NCBI RefSeq assembly: GCF_004785645.1
Contig: NZ_SRPE01000004.1
Span: 186,001 to 250,000 of the forward strand
Length of the DNA: 64,000 bases
Direction of reading: 5' to 3'
Source: Empedobacter tilapiae
Lineage (GTDB): Bacteria > Bacteroidota > Bacteroidia > Flavobacteriales > Weeksellaceae
Shown here: positions 32,092 to 41,024 of the stretch, one piece after another
Layout of the letters: the number at the start of each line of letters is the position of its first letter
Position numbering within the stretch: position 1 is the first letter of the stretch
Notes under the pieces: model-generated
What the model saw: only the letters and a program-made list of their open reading frames with translations
Databases searched by the model: none
Told to the model about the DNA's origin: nothing
Made by a program: the position numbers and the translations under genes

Positions 32092-34968
32092 ATGAAATCG
32101 AAATTATCTACTAAAATATTGAAAAATTATGCGACTCAACTGATGACAAAAAAAGCAATGTATGCTACGGCAATTGCTTTATTGGCAACAAATGTTGATG
32201 CGCAAAAGAAACCATTAGATTTGACTGTTTTTGATGAATGGCAATCAATTGGAATGAAAGAATTATCGAATAATGGTTCGTGGGTTGCTTATCAAGTTAA
32301 CGCGCAAGAAAGTGACAATACATTGAACTTTTTTGGTTTGAAAACGGATAAAAATCTAAGTTTTCATCGTGGTGAACAAAGTGTTTTTACAGCCGATTCT
32401 AAATTTGCCGTTTTTAAAATTCGACCTTTTTATAAAGATTTGAAATTGGTTAGAATTAAAAAGAAAAAAGAACATGAAATTGCAAAAGATTCAATCGGAA
32501 TTTTAAATCTTGCAACAAATCAAGTTGAGAAATTACCGAATATAAAATCATTTAAAACACCGAAAAAAGGAGGATCTCTTTTAGCTTATTTATTAGAAAA
32601 AGAAGAAGTGAAAAATGATAAAAAAGATAAGTCAGATTCTACAAAAACGAAGGATAAAGTTGCAAAACCATCTGGAAAAGATAAGAAAGATACGCCGTTA
32701 GAATTGGTGTTGAGAAATTTGATTTCTGGTCAGAAAAAATCTTTCAAAAATGTGATGAATTATGAGTTTAGTGAGAATGGTAAGCAATTAATCTTTTCGA
32801 CAAAACAAGAGAAAAAAGACAGTTTAGATAAAACTAAATATGGCGTTTTCTTGGTAAATACCGCAACTTTTGTTCAAAAACAATTGGTTGATACAATTGG
32901 CGATTTCAAACAATTTGCGTTTGATGAATTAGCAAATAAGGTCGCTTTTGTTGGAACTTCTGATGAAGAGAAAAAGGAAAATAAAACATATTATTTATAT
33001 TATTCTGCAACAAATAATCCACAACAAATCAAGAAATCTGAATTGTTAGGATTGAAAAAAGATTGGCAAGTTTCAGAAAATCGTCAACCAAAATTTAGCA
33101 AAGATGGAAATTCTTTGTTTATCGGTTTGATGCCGAAATTAGCAGAAAAGGATACGACTTTAATTGCTGATGATTATGCAAAAGTGGATGTTTGGAGTTA
33201 CAAAGACGATTTTATTCAGCCACAACAATTAAAGAATCTTGAACGTGAAAAAAAGCGTTCGTATTTATCTGTGATTGATTTATCGAATCCTATAAAGGTG
33301 ATACAATTAGCGGATTTGGATATGAATCAGGTCGAAATATTGAATGAAGGAAACTCAAATTTTGCTTTAGGAACTTCTGATAATGCCTATCGATTAAGTT
33401 CAAATTGGGATTTAACTGGACGTAGGGATTATTATATCGTTAATTTAAAAACTGGACAACGAGAGCTATTAGTAAAATCTTTAGCAGGAAAAGTTGAAAT
33501 GTCTCCGAATGGAAAATTTGCTGTTTTTTATAATGCTGAAAATGGCTTATGGTCGAGCTATAATATCGAAACGAAGGAAACAAAAGTTCTGAATAAAAAG
33601 CTAAAAGTGAAATTCTATGACGAAGAAAATGATTCGCCAACTTTAGCACAAGAATATGGTGTTGCTTATTTTACTGAAAATGATGAAACAGTTTTAATCA
33701 AAGATCGTTATGATATTTGGGAGTTTGATTTGGTTGGAAATCGTCGTGCTGAAAACATGACAAATGGTTTTGGACGTAAACATAACATCACTTTTGATAT
33801 CAATCAATTGAATGATGATATTAAAACACTTAATCGTGATAATTTAGTTTATTTAGGAGCTTTTAATAATCAAAATAAACAATCTGGAGTTTATCAAACA
33901 GTCATTTCGAAAGCAAAAAATCCTGAAGAAGTTGTAATGTCGAATACTTGGGGAACACAAAAAATGACGAAAGCGTTGAATGCGAACGAATTTATTTATA
34001 CAAAAGAATCGTTTCGAAATTCGCCTGATGTTTATATTTCAACGAATTTTAAAGATGAGAAAAAGATATCTGCAATCAATCCGCAACAAAAAGATTATTT
34101 GTGGGGGAATGGTGAATTGATGACATGGAAAACATATTCGGGGAAAGATGCAACAGGCGTTGTTTACAAACCAGAAAATTTTGATCCAAATAAAAAATAT
34201 CCAATGATTGTTTACTTCTATGAAAAACTTTCAGATAATTTGAATCGTTATCAAGCGCCTGCGCCAACCCCTTCTCGTATCAATCATACATATTTTGTAA
34301 GTAACGATTACATTGTGTTTACACCAGATATTTCGTATACAATTGGTCATCCTGGTAAATCTGCCGAAGATTATATCAATTCTGGAGTAGAAGCATTGAA
34401 GAAAAATACGTGGGTAAATGGTAGTAAAATTGCTATACAAGGGCAAAGTTGGGGAGGATATCAAGTGGCACATTTGATCACTACAACAAATATGTATGCT
34501 GCTGCTTGGACGGGTGCGCCTGTTGTTAATATGACTTCTGCTTATGGTGGAATTCGTTGGGGAACGGGAATGAGTCGTCAATTTCAGTACGAACAAACGC
34601 AAAGTAGAATTGGTAAAACTTTGTGGGAAGCGCCAGAATTATATATCGAAAATTCGCCTTTGTTTAACATGCCAAAAGTTACGACTCCAGTTGTAATCAT
34701 GCATAATGACGAAGATGGTGCTGTTCCTTGGTATCAAGGAATTGAGATGTTTATGGCATTGCGTCGTTTACAAAAACCAGCTTGGATGTTAAATTATAAT
34801 GGTGATGATCATAATTTGATAAAACGTGCGAATAAAAATGATATTCAACAACGTCAAGTTCAGTTTTTTGATCATTATCTGAAAGATAAACCTGCTCCAA
34901 AATGGATAACAGAAGGAGTTCCAGCAATTAATAAAGGCATTGATTGGGGCTTCGATCTTGAGAAATAA
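32092..34968 (+). CDS. S9 family serine peptidase (prolyl-oligopeptidase family)
   Basis: 958 residues. An N-terminal hydrophobic segment (YATAIALLATNVDAQ, about 24-38) suggests export. A long beta-propeller-like region (about 50-640) precedes an alpha/beta hydrolase domain with the catalytic triad Ser786 (GQSWGG), Asp873/875 (HNDEDGAVPW) and His907 (GDDHNL). A charged Lys/Asp linker at about 180-205 interrupts the propeller. It probably removes dipeptides or cuts oligopeptides in the periplasm, as DPP IV-like peptidases do. Single gene with a strong terminator. Confidence 0.92.
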   Translation: MKSKLSTKILKNYATQLMTKKAMYATAIALLATNVDAQKKPLDLTVFDEWQSIGMKELSNNGSWVAYQVNAQESDNTLNFFGLKTDKNLSFHRGEQSVFTADSKFAVFKIRPFYKDLKLVRIKKKKEHEIAKDSIGILNLATNQVEKLPNIKSFKTPKKGGSLLAYLLEKEEVKNDKKDKSDSTKTKDKVAKPSGKDKKDTPLELVLRNLISGQKKSFKNVMNYEFSENGKQLIFSTKQEKKDSLDKTKYGVFLVNTATFVQKQLVDTIGDFKQFAFDELANKVAFVGTSDEEKKENKTYYLYYSATNNPQQIKKSELLGLKKDWQVSENRQPKFSKDGNSLFIGLMPKLAEKDTTLIADDYAKVDVWSYKDDFIQPQQLKNLEREKKRSYLSVIDLSNPIKVIQLADLDMNQVEILNEGNSNFALGTSDNAYRLSSNWDLTGRRDYYIVNLKTGQRELLVKSLAGKVEMSPNGKFAVFYNAENGLWSSYNIETKETKVLNKKLKVKFYDEENDSPTLAQEYGVAYFTENDETVLIKDRYDIWEFDLVGNRRAENMTNGFGRKHNITFDINQLNDDIKTLNRDNLVYLGAFNNQNKQSGVYQTVISKAKNPEEVVMSNTWGTQKMTKALNANEFIYTKESFRNSPDVYISTNFKDEKKISAINPQQKDYLWGNGELMTWKTYSGKDATGVVYKPENFDPNKKYPMIVYFYEKLSDNLNRYQAPAPTPSRINHTYFVSNDYIVFTPDISYTIGHPGKSAEDYINSGVEALKKNTWVNGSKIAIQGQSWGGYQVAHLITTTNMYAAAWTGAPVVNMTSAYGGIRWGTGMSRQFQYEQTQSRIGKTLWEAPELYIENSPLFNMPKVTTPVVIMHNDEDGAVPWYQGIEMFMALRRLQKPAWMLNYNGDDHNLIKRANKNDIQQRQVQFFDHYLKDKPAPKWITEGVPAINKGIDWGFDLEK

Positions 34969-34982
34969 GTAGACAAAATAGT

Positions 34983-35015
34983 AAAAGCGATCAAATTTAT
35001 TTGATCGCTTTTTTT
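34983..35015 (+). terminator. Terminator of the S9 peptidase gene
   Basis: A 13-bp perfect stem AAAAGCGATCAAA (34983-34995) / TTTGATCGCTTTT (35000-35012) with a 4-base loop and a T-run. Confidence 0.9.
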
Positions 35016-35116
35016 GTTAAAAGAATTTCTTACAACACAATTATATTGTTAAATTTACAATTCATTTTGATTAACTTGTTGAAAAAGTTTAATTTAAAGA
35101 TTTAATTGCACTGAAT

Positions 35117-35647
35117 ATGAATACAAATAATCGACAAATTGTTTATATCCATGGACTAAAAAGTTCTGCTAATTCTACTAAGTTTAAATCTATTTTAAAA
35201 ATATATCCTTCTGCAATTTGTGTAGAATGGAAAGCTGAACATAATATAGGAACTGTTTTATTTGATGCTTACGATCATTTAAAAGGTTTGGTAAATGATT
35301 TGACAATTATAGGAAGTTCTACTGGAGGAAATTTTGGTTGGCAATTGCAACAAAAATTAAAGGAAAATGGAAAATCAAGCGAATTGATTTTGTTAAATCC
35401 TTTGGTTGATGTGTCGATGAAAGTCGAAAATAATTTTCCAGAAAATCTTTCGCAATATTTAGTTGATATGAATCGTTTCGAAAATACAAAGGTTTTCCTT
35501 TCTGTACATGATGAAGTTTTAGATTTTGAGAAATTAAAAAGTTTCTTCGAAATTCAACAATGTATATTTCCAAAACAAATCGAAATCATAGAAATTGATG
35601 ACAATCATCGAATACGTAACTTCGAGTCATTGTTAACGTTAATTTAA
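35117..35647 (+). CDS. YqiA/UPF0227-like alpha/beta-hydrolase esterase
   Basis: 176 residues. VYIHGLKSSANSTK opens the fold (9-22), the nucleophile elbow GSSTGGNFGW follows (about 72-81), then LLNPLVD, HDEVLDF (acid) and DDNHRI (histidine). All match the short YqiA/YcfP esterase family. It is cytoplasmic and cleaves short acyl esters in vitro in E. coli; the natural substrate is unknown. It is upstream of a porin gene, 67 bases away, apparently with separate expression. Confidence 0.82.
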   Translation: MNTNNRQIVYIHGLKSSANSTKFKSILKIYPSAICVEWKAEHNIGTVLFDAYDHLKGLVNDLTIIGSSTGGNFGWQLQQKLKENGKSSELILLNPLVDVSMKVENNFPENLSQYLVDMNRFENTKVFLSVHDEVLDFEKLKSFFEIQQCIFPKQIEIIEIDDNHRIRNFESLLTLI

Positions 35648-35714
35648 TTTACGCTTTACAATTATTTAATTTTATTAACTGCATTTTTGCACACGAATCA
35701 AGAAACAAATAAAC

Positions 35715-36950
35715 ATGAGGCAATTTTTAATATTAATACTTATTGTATTTTCAATCAGTTCGTATGCGCAAGTAAAAGATTCTACAGAGTCTAAAAAGAA
35801 AACTGTACAGGATTTTAAGAATATGATGTCGCCCTATTACAGCTATGGTAACGGATTGGGGATTACTTCTCCAGATAGTCTTTATCAGGTCAACATTAGA
35901 TTTCGTATGCAAAATCGCATTAGTTATAATCATAATGATGGAGAAGAAGATAATATTGATGGACAAATTCGTCGTTTAAGATTGCGTTTTGATGGATATA
36001 TCGGAGATCCAAAGTTTGGTTATTCGATGCAATTATCTTTCGCTGCAGGAGATGTTGGAAAAGCAGAAGAAGGGAAGAATACGAATATTATTCGTGATGC
36101 GATGATTTTCTATTACCCAAATAAACATTGGAGTTTAGGATTTGGTCAAACAAAACTTCCAGGAAATAGACAACGTGTTAATTCTTCTGGAGCATTACAA
36201 TTAACGGATCGATCTATCAATAATGCAGATTTTAATATCGATCGCGATTTTGGATTTCAGGTCTTATACAATAAAAGAAATCAAGAAAAATTCTCATATA
36301 TTTTGAGAGGAGCTATTTCTACTGGTGAAGGGCGAAATTGGACTAATTTTAAAGATACAGGTTTAGCTTATACTGGAAAAGTTGAGTTGTTTCCACTTGG
36401 AGAATTTACGAAAGGAGGAAGTAACTACGAAGGTGATTTAGTACACGAACAAACACCAAAATTGATGCTTTCTGGAGCTTATAGCTATAACGATAGAGCG
36501 CATAGAACAGCGGGGATGTTAGGAGATGATATTGTAGGCGGAGGAACAGCTAATATAAAATCTTTATTTTTGGATGCGATGTTAAAATATCGTGGATGGA
36601 ACTTGATGTATTCTTATATGAATCGTAATTCTGATAATGTATTATTTTATAATCCTACAGATATTTCTGATTTTAATTATATCTATAATGGAGAAGGTAT
36701 GGATTTTCAAGGTTCGTACACATTTCCGAAACATTGGGAAGTGATAGGGCGTTATTCAACTCAAACAGTAGATAAAGATATTTTTGAGTTTACGCCAAAC
36801 ACAAATCAATATACGTTAGGATTAACAAAATATATTTGGGAACATGCCTTCAAATTGCAAGCTGAGTTTACATATGAACAACAAAAATTCTATAATTTAG
36901 AAAAGAAAAACAACTGGTACGCGCGTTTTCAGATAGAAATTGGGATTTAA
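35715..36950 (+). CDS. Porin of the phosphate-selective O/P family
   Basis: 411 residues: signal peptide MRQFLILILIVFSISSYAQ, a short Lys-rich linker, then about 16 beta strands. The RRLRLRFDGYIGDPKFGYSMQLSF block and GQTKLPGNRQRVNSSGALQLTDRS are characteristic of Porin_O_P proteins. The C-terminus ends in a beta strand with aromatics (WYARFQIEIGI). It should form an outer-membrane anion channel, phosphate being likely but unproven. No pho-type regulator or transporter genes are adjacent. Confidence 0.88.
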   Translation: MRQFLILILIVFSISSYAQVKDSTESKKKTVQDFKNMMSPYYSYGNGLGITSPDSLYQVNIRFRMQNRISYNHNDGEEDNIDGQIRRLRLRFDGYIGDPKFGYSMQLSFAAGDVGKAEEGKNTNIIRDAMIFYYPNKHWSLGFGQTKLPGNRQRVNSSGALQLTDRSINNADFNIDRDFGFQVLYNKRNQEKFSYILRGAISTGEGRNWTNFKDTGLAYTGKVELFPLGEFTKGGSNYEGDLVHEQTPKLMLSGAYSYNDRAHRTAGMLGDDIVGGGTANIKSLFLDAMLKYRGWNLMYSYMNRNSDNVLFYNPTDISDFNYIYNGEGMDFQGSYTFPKHWEVIGRYSTQTVDKDIFEFTPNTNQYTLGLTKYIWEHAFKLQAEFTYEQQKFYNLEKKNNWYARFQIEIGI

Positions 36951-37013
36951 GATATCTAATTGCTTTTAAATATTTTAAAAAAAATATTATAATATCTATT
37001 TGAATTATTTTTA

Positions 37014-37021
37014 TAAATTTG
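37014..37021 (+). promoter_or_regulatory. Promoter -7 element of the 45-aa membrane protein gene
   Basis: TAAATTTG matches TAnnTTTG and is 19 bases before the ATG at 37040. Confidence 0.55.
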
Positions 37022-37039
37022 TAGTTCAAATATCAACCA

Positions 37040-37177
37040 ATGCAAGCCAATAAAAAGAAAAAAAGTCTAAATAGAAATGCACAATTTGGGACTAAGAAAA
37101 TCCAATTTAAGGATATAGTAATAGTATCAATTATTATTTTTATTGTGGTATTAGTCCTATTACAATTTATAAATTAA
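37040..37177 (+). CDS. 45-aa small membrane protein
   Basis: MQANKKKKSLNRNAQFGTKK begins a basic, soluble head, followed by one membrane helix (about 26-43, DIVIVSIIIFIVVLVLLQF). It has a promoter immediately upstream and a terminator directly downstream, which supports a real gene despite its size. A Lys-rich cytosolic head on a single helix is common in small stress or regulatory membrane proteins. I do not know its function. Confidence 0.6.
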   Translation: MQANKKKKSLNRNAQFGTKKIQFKDIVIVSIIIFIVVLVLLQFIN

Positions 37178-37180
37178 ATT

Positions 37181-37239
37181 ATCCAAAAGAAATAAAAAAA
37201 AGCCACTGAATAAGTGGCTTTTTTTTATTTCTTTTGGAT
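37181..37239. terminator. Bidirectional terminator inside a 27-bp perfect inverted repeat
   Basis: ATCCAAAAGAAATAA plus eight-A core and GCCACT (37181-37207) is repeated exactly in reverse at 37213-37239 with a GAATA loop. The core is a standard bidirectional terminator. The outer right arm covers the last codons and stop of the 37225-37605 gene. Confidence 0.9.
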
Positions 37240-37605
37240 AGAAACTAATTTAGAATCTTCTTTACAAATTTCAAGAACAAAATCATAGTTTTTAGAGTTG
37301 TCTTTACTTTTATAATTTGCTAAATATTCTCTACATGGAACTTGATCTTTTTTCGAATGGTCAAAATCAACTTTACTTCTTTTGAATAATTCTTTTTTCA
37401 AAAATGTAGAATCTAAATTTTCTGTTTTTAAAAAAGCTTGTGCTTCTGGTGAAATAGATAATCTTTTTGAAAAAGCTTCATCCAAAACCCTTGCATTTGG
37501 AAAGTAATTACATGAGAAAGCACGAGGACCAAACGCCATAGCGACGAAAACCATCCCGATTCCTACTCCCATTAAATACTTCATAAACCTTTGCGTAAAT
37601 GTCAT
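37225..37605 (-). CDS. Membrane-anchored protein of unknown function, downstream of ald
   Basis: 126 residues with an N-terminal helix (about 8-28, FMKYLMGVGIGMVFVAMAF), then a soluble domain with a CNYFPNARVLDE motif (Cys32), a second Cys in VPCREYL, and a third near the end (LEICKEDSK). Two of them may pair in the periplasm. I recall proteins like this downstream of alanine dehydrogenase in flavobacteria but no known role. It overlaps ald by 4 bases. Its last codons lie in the terminator palindrome. Confidence 0.68.
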   Translation of the reverse strand: MTFTQRFMKYLMGVGIGMVFVAMAFGPRAFSCNYFPNARVLDEAFSKRLSISPEAQAFLKTENLDSTFLKKELFKRSKVDFDHSKKDQVPCREYLANYKSKDNSKNYDFVLEICKEDSKLVSIQKK

Positions 37606-38807
37606 ATGATTAATAAATTAATGTCGTGAAATGGTAAATCAAACCAATCACATAAATTCTTTTTTACAATTCTTCCTTTGTACAAATATACGCCATTTCT
37701 TATAGTTTTATCTGATTGTACTACATTCGTAAAACCAGATTCTTCAGAAATTTGAAATAAATAAGATAAGAAGTAATTGCTTAACGCTTTGGTAGAGGTA
37801 CGTGCAACGCGAGAAGTAATATTTGAAACGGCATAGTGAATTATATCATTCTTAATAATTATAGGATGATCATGGGTTGTTAATTCAGATGTTTCAAAAC
37901 ATCCGCCTTGATCAATACTAACGTCGATAATAACAGCACCAGCTTTCATGTTTTGAACCATCATTTCTGTAACAACACAAGGTGTACGAGTTTCTCCACG
38001 AAGTGCTCCAATTGCTAAATCACAACGACGTAAAGCTTTTCCTAATTCCTTTGGATCTAAAGTAGAAGTTGAAACTCGTTGTCCAATATTTTGTTGTAAT
38101 CGTCTTAATCTGGTTAATGAATTATCAAAAACACGGACTGAAGCGCCTAAACCTAGGGCAGTTCTTGTTGCATTTTCTGCAACCGTTCCAGCTCCAAGAA
38201 TGACTACTTCTGTTGGTCGAACTCCTGTGACACCGCCCATTAAAACTCCATTTCCTCCGTTTGTAGAAGACATCAATTCACTTGCGACTAAAATTGCTGT
38301 TGTTCCAGCAATTTCACTTAATAATCGAACAACAGGTAACTGATTTTGTTCATCACGAATAAATTCAAATCCAACCGCATTAACTCGTTTTGCAATTAAT
38401 TTCTGAAAATATTCACGTTTCAAAGTATTAGTCGGAACAGATGAAATAATCAAAGCATTTGGTTTTATCCAATCAATTTCATCTAAAGTAAGTGGACCAA
38501 CTTTTAGAATAATAGGCTTCTCGAAAACAGCTTGCGTATTGTAAGAAATTTGTGCGCCAGCTTCTGAATATTCTTTATCAGAATAATTTGCACCTTCTCC
38601 TGCTCCAGTTTCTATCGTAACTTGATGACCATTATTGACCAAAATTTCTACTGCATCAGGAGAAAGACAAATTCTTTTTTCTTGATTATTTGTTTCTTTA
38701 GGAATTCCAATATCAAAGCGTTCTTTCTTATGAGGAATCTCTAAACGCTCGGGTTGTGGGATAAGATCTTCTTGAGAAAAAGGCGTAAAAATATTTTTTC
38801 CGTCCAT
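37602..38807 (-). CDS. ald: Alanine dehydrogenase
   Basis: 401 residues. The first 30 are an extension beyond the usual start. The substrate-binding IGIPKETNNQEKRICLSPDAV follows (about 33-53), then the NAD-binding Rossmann motif VVILGAGTVAENATRTALGLGASVRVFD (about 197-226). It catalyses reversible oxidative deamination of L-alanine to pyruvate and ammonia with NAD. The related pyridine nucleotide transhydrogenase alpha subunit is excluded by the absence of membrane segments and a partner gene. It lies 6 bases after tsaE in an operon headed by porX. Confidence 0.88.
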   Translation of the reverse strand: MDGKNIFTPFSQEDLIPQPERLEIPHKKERFDIGIPKETNNQEKRICLSPDAVEILVNNGHQVTIETGAGEGANYSDKEYSEAGAQISYNTQAVFEKPIILKVGPLTLDEIDWIKPNALIISSVPTNTLKREYFQKLIAKRVNAVGFEFIRDEQNQLPVVRLLSEIAGTTAILVASELMSSTNGGNGVLMGGVTGVRPTEVVILGAGTVAENATRTALGLGASVRVFDNSLTRLRRLQQNIGQRVSTSTLDPKELGKALRRCDLAIGALRGETRTPCVVTEMMVQNMKAGAVIIDVSIDQGGCFETSELTTHDHPIIIKNDIIHYAVSNITSRVARTSTKALSNYFLSYLFQISEESGFTNVVQSDKTIRNGVYLYKGRIVKKNLCDWFDLPFHDINLLII

Positions 38808-38813
38808 ATATTA

Positions 38814-39218
38814 TTAACTAAAATTTAAATGACGAACGCCATCTACATTTTTCAATGTAATAGTGTGGTGCTCATCTGGTATAAAGTTAGCAATTTTATC
38901 TGGCCATTCCATTAAACAATATTGATTAGAATATAAATATTCTTCAATCCCAAAATCTAAGGCTTCATCTTCATGATTTAGACGATAAAAATCGAAATGA
39001 TAAACTTTTCCTTTATCTGTTTCATATTCATTTACAATCGAAAAAGTAGGACTAGAAGTTTCATCATTTGTTCCCAAAGCTTTTACAAATTCTTTGATAA
39101 AAGTTGTTTTCCCAGCTCCCATTTCTCCTTCGAAAGTGATTAATTTATATTGAAGTTGATCGATTATTTTTTGAGCAACTTCTGGTAATTCGTCTAAATT
39201 ATTGATGATAAATTCCAT
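38814..39218 (-). CDS. tsaE: tRNA threonylcarbamoyladenosine biosynthesis ATPase TsaE
   Basis: 134 residues, the size of TsaE/YjeE. The Walker A loop GEMGAGKTTFIKEF lies at about 34-47. The following SSPTFSIVNEYETDKGKVYHFDFYRL segment (about 57-82) and LMEWPDKI (about 102-109) are family signatures. It supports the TsaB-TsaD complex that makes the t6A37 modification in tRNAs reading ANN codons. The tsaB and tsaD genes are not in this window. Its ATG abuts the porX stop. Confidence 0.95.
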   Translation of the reverse strand: MEFIINNLDELPEVAQKIIDQLQYKLITFEGEMGAGKTTFIKEFVKALGTNDETSSPTFSIVNEYETDKGKVYHFDFYRLNHEDEALDFGIEEYLYSNQYCLMEWPDKIANFIPDEHHTITLKNVDGVRHLNFS

Positions 39219-40772
39219 TTAATTTTTTGGTGTTAAAACAACCATTGGGATAATTATTTCCTCCAACGAAATTCCACCGTGTTGGTAAGTGTTTTTGTAA
39301 TAATTAACGAAATGATTGTAATTTTTTGGATACGTTAAAAATAAATTTTCTTTTGCAAAGATATACTTTGACGTAACATTAACCTTAGGTAAAAGGAATT
39401 TTTCTGGTTGTTCAACGGCCAAAACATCTTTCGGATCGTATTGTAATTGTTTCCCTAATTTATAACGTAAATTTGTACTCGCTTCTTTGTCACCAATCAC
39501 TTTTGTAGGCTCTTTGACGTAAATTGTTCCGTGATCGGTTGTTACAATAATTTTCATTTTTTCTTGCGCTGCTTTTTTCACAATTTCCATTAAATATGAA
39601 TTCTCAAACCAATGTTTTGTGATCGAACGATACGTTTTATCATCACGAATAATTTCGCTAACAATTCGATTATCTGTTTTTGCATGTGAAAGAATGTCAA
39701 TAAAATTGTAGACAATTACATTCAAATTATTTTTTTTGTAATTATTAAAATCATCCGCAATTTTTTTCTCAAAATCAGAATTTAAAATTTTGAAATAATT
39801 ATAGGATAAATCTCCCATTCCCAGACGTTTTAATTGTTCTCCTAACAATTCTTTTTCGTGCATATTTTTATTTCCTTCATCAGTGTCATTCAACCAATAT
39901 TCAGGATATTTTTTCTCAATTTCTAAAGGCATCAAACCTGAAAAAAACGCATTTCTAGCATATTGAGTTGCTGAAGGTAAAATACTGTAATATAAATTTT
40001 CGGCTTCTGAATTATAATAACGATTGAAAATTGGCTCAATAACTTTCCATTGATCGTAGCGTAAATTATCAACCATAATCAATAAAACATTTTTATCTTT
40101 TCCAAGATGTGGACGAACCAATTGATTGAAAATTGTGTGCGATAAAACGGGACGATCTTCGTCGTCATGCAACCAATCTTCATAATTACGTTCTATAAAT
40201 TTGAAGAAAGCTGCATTTGCCTCACTTTTTTGATTTTCGATGATTTGAGAAAGTGCTGTATCTTCAATGTTTTCAAGTTCAAGTTCCCAAAAAACTAATT
40301 TTTTATAAATTTCTTGCCAATCCTCAAAATCGCGCGCATTCATCATATCCATTGTGATATTTCTGAATTCCTGTTGATAATTGATAACCGTTTTTTCAGA
40401 GATAATTTTAGATGCATCCAAAATCTTTTTCAAACTCAATAAAATTTGATTTGGATTAACAGGTTTAATTAAATAATCTGCAATATGCGAACCAATTGCA
40501 TCTTCCATAATATGTTCTTCCTCACTTTTTGTGACCATAATAACAGGAAGGTTTGGACGTAATTCTTTAATTTTTGGTAAAGCTTCCAATCCGCTCAAAC
40601 CAGGCATATTTTCGTCAATTAAAACCGCTGCAAAGTTCTCTTTTTCTATTTCTTCTAATGCATCAGTCGCATTATTTATCATTGTTGTATCGTATCCTTT
40701 TTTCTCTAAAAAAAGTTGGTGTGGTTTCAATAAATCGATTTCATCATCAATCCATAAAATTTTTATAGTCAT
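39219..40772 (-). CDS. porX: PorX, response regulator with alkaline-phosphatase-like domain
   Basis: 517 residues. The receiver domain (1-125) has acidic residues Asp9/Asp10, phospho-acceptor Asp53 (LIDENMPG), Thr81/Lys82 (VTKS) and Lys103 (YLIKPV). The linker region (about 125-205) is helical. The C-terminal alkaline-phosphatase fold opens with LLIMVDNLRYDQW, contains the SILPSATQYARNAFFSGLMP nucleophile segment and TTDHGTIYV, and ends LEEIIIPMVVL. In Porphyromonas and Flavobacterium PorX, with PorY, controls T9SS gene expression. porY is not seen here. tsaE and ald follow. Confidence 0.95.
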   Translation of the reverse strand: MTIKILWIDDEIDLLKPHQLFLEKKGYDTTMINNATDALEEIEKENFAAVLIDENMPGLSGLEALPKIKELRPNLPVIMVTKSEEEHIMEDAIGSHIADYLIKPVNPNQILLSLKKILDASKIISEKTVINYQQEFRNITMDMMNARDFEDWQEIYKKLVFWELELENIEDTALSQIIENQKSEANAAFFKFIERNYEDWLHDDEDRPVLSHTIFNQLVRPHLGKDKNVLLIMVDNLRYDQWKVIEPIFNRYYNSEAENLYYSILPSATQYARNAFFSGLMPLEIEKKYPEYWLNDTDEGNKNMHEKELLGEQLKRLGMGDLSYNYFKILNSDFEKKIADDFNNYKKNNLNVIVYNFIDILSHAKTDNRIVSEIIRDDKTYRSITKHWFENSYLMEIVKKAAQEKMKIIVTTDHGTIYVKEPTKVIGDKEASTNLRYKLGKQLQYDPKDVLAVEQPEKFLLPKVNVTSKYIFAKENLFLTYPKNYNHFVNYYKNTYQHGGISLEEIIIPMVVLTPKN

Positions 40773-40820
40773 TTGTTATGTTTTTATTTTTTATATTGAT
40801 TTCTACTTTTAGAATTATTC

Positions 40821-40828
40821 CAAATATA
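40821..40828 (-). promoter_or_regulatory. Promoter -7 element of the porX operon
   Basis: TATATTTG on the minus strand matches TAnnTTTG, 49 bases upstream of the porX start. Confidence 0.6.
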
Positions 40829-40999
40829 GCGATAACGGAAATGTTAAAATCAAAATTGTATGTTAAACAAAATTGTAGTTTTCCCAAAATTTGCGATGAT
40901 TATTTAGCATAAATAATTCCAAAAATAATTTTTATCTAAAATATTTTATAAAAACCATTTTTAATCAAAAAAGTAACGTTTAGAATGAGTAAAAATTCT

Positions 41000-41007
41000 T
41001 ATCTTTG
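41000..41007 (+). promoter_or_regulatory. Promoter -7 element of the HD-domain gene; supports its TTG start
   Basis: TATCTTTG matches TAnnTTTG and lies 18 bases before the TTG at 41025. The only nearby upstream ATG (40985) is out of frame and would start before the predicted transcript. Confidence 0.6.
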
Positions 41008-41024
41008 CTGATAAAATAGTACGT

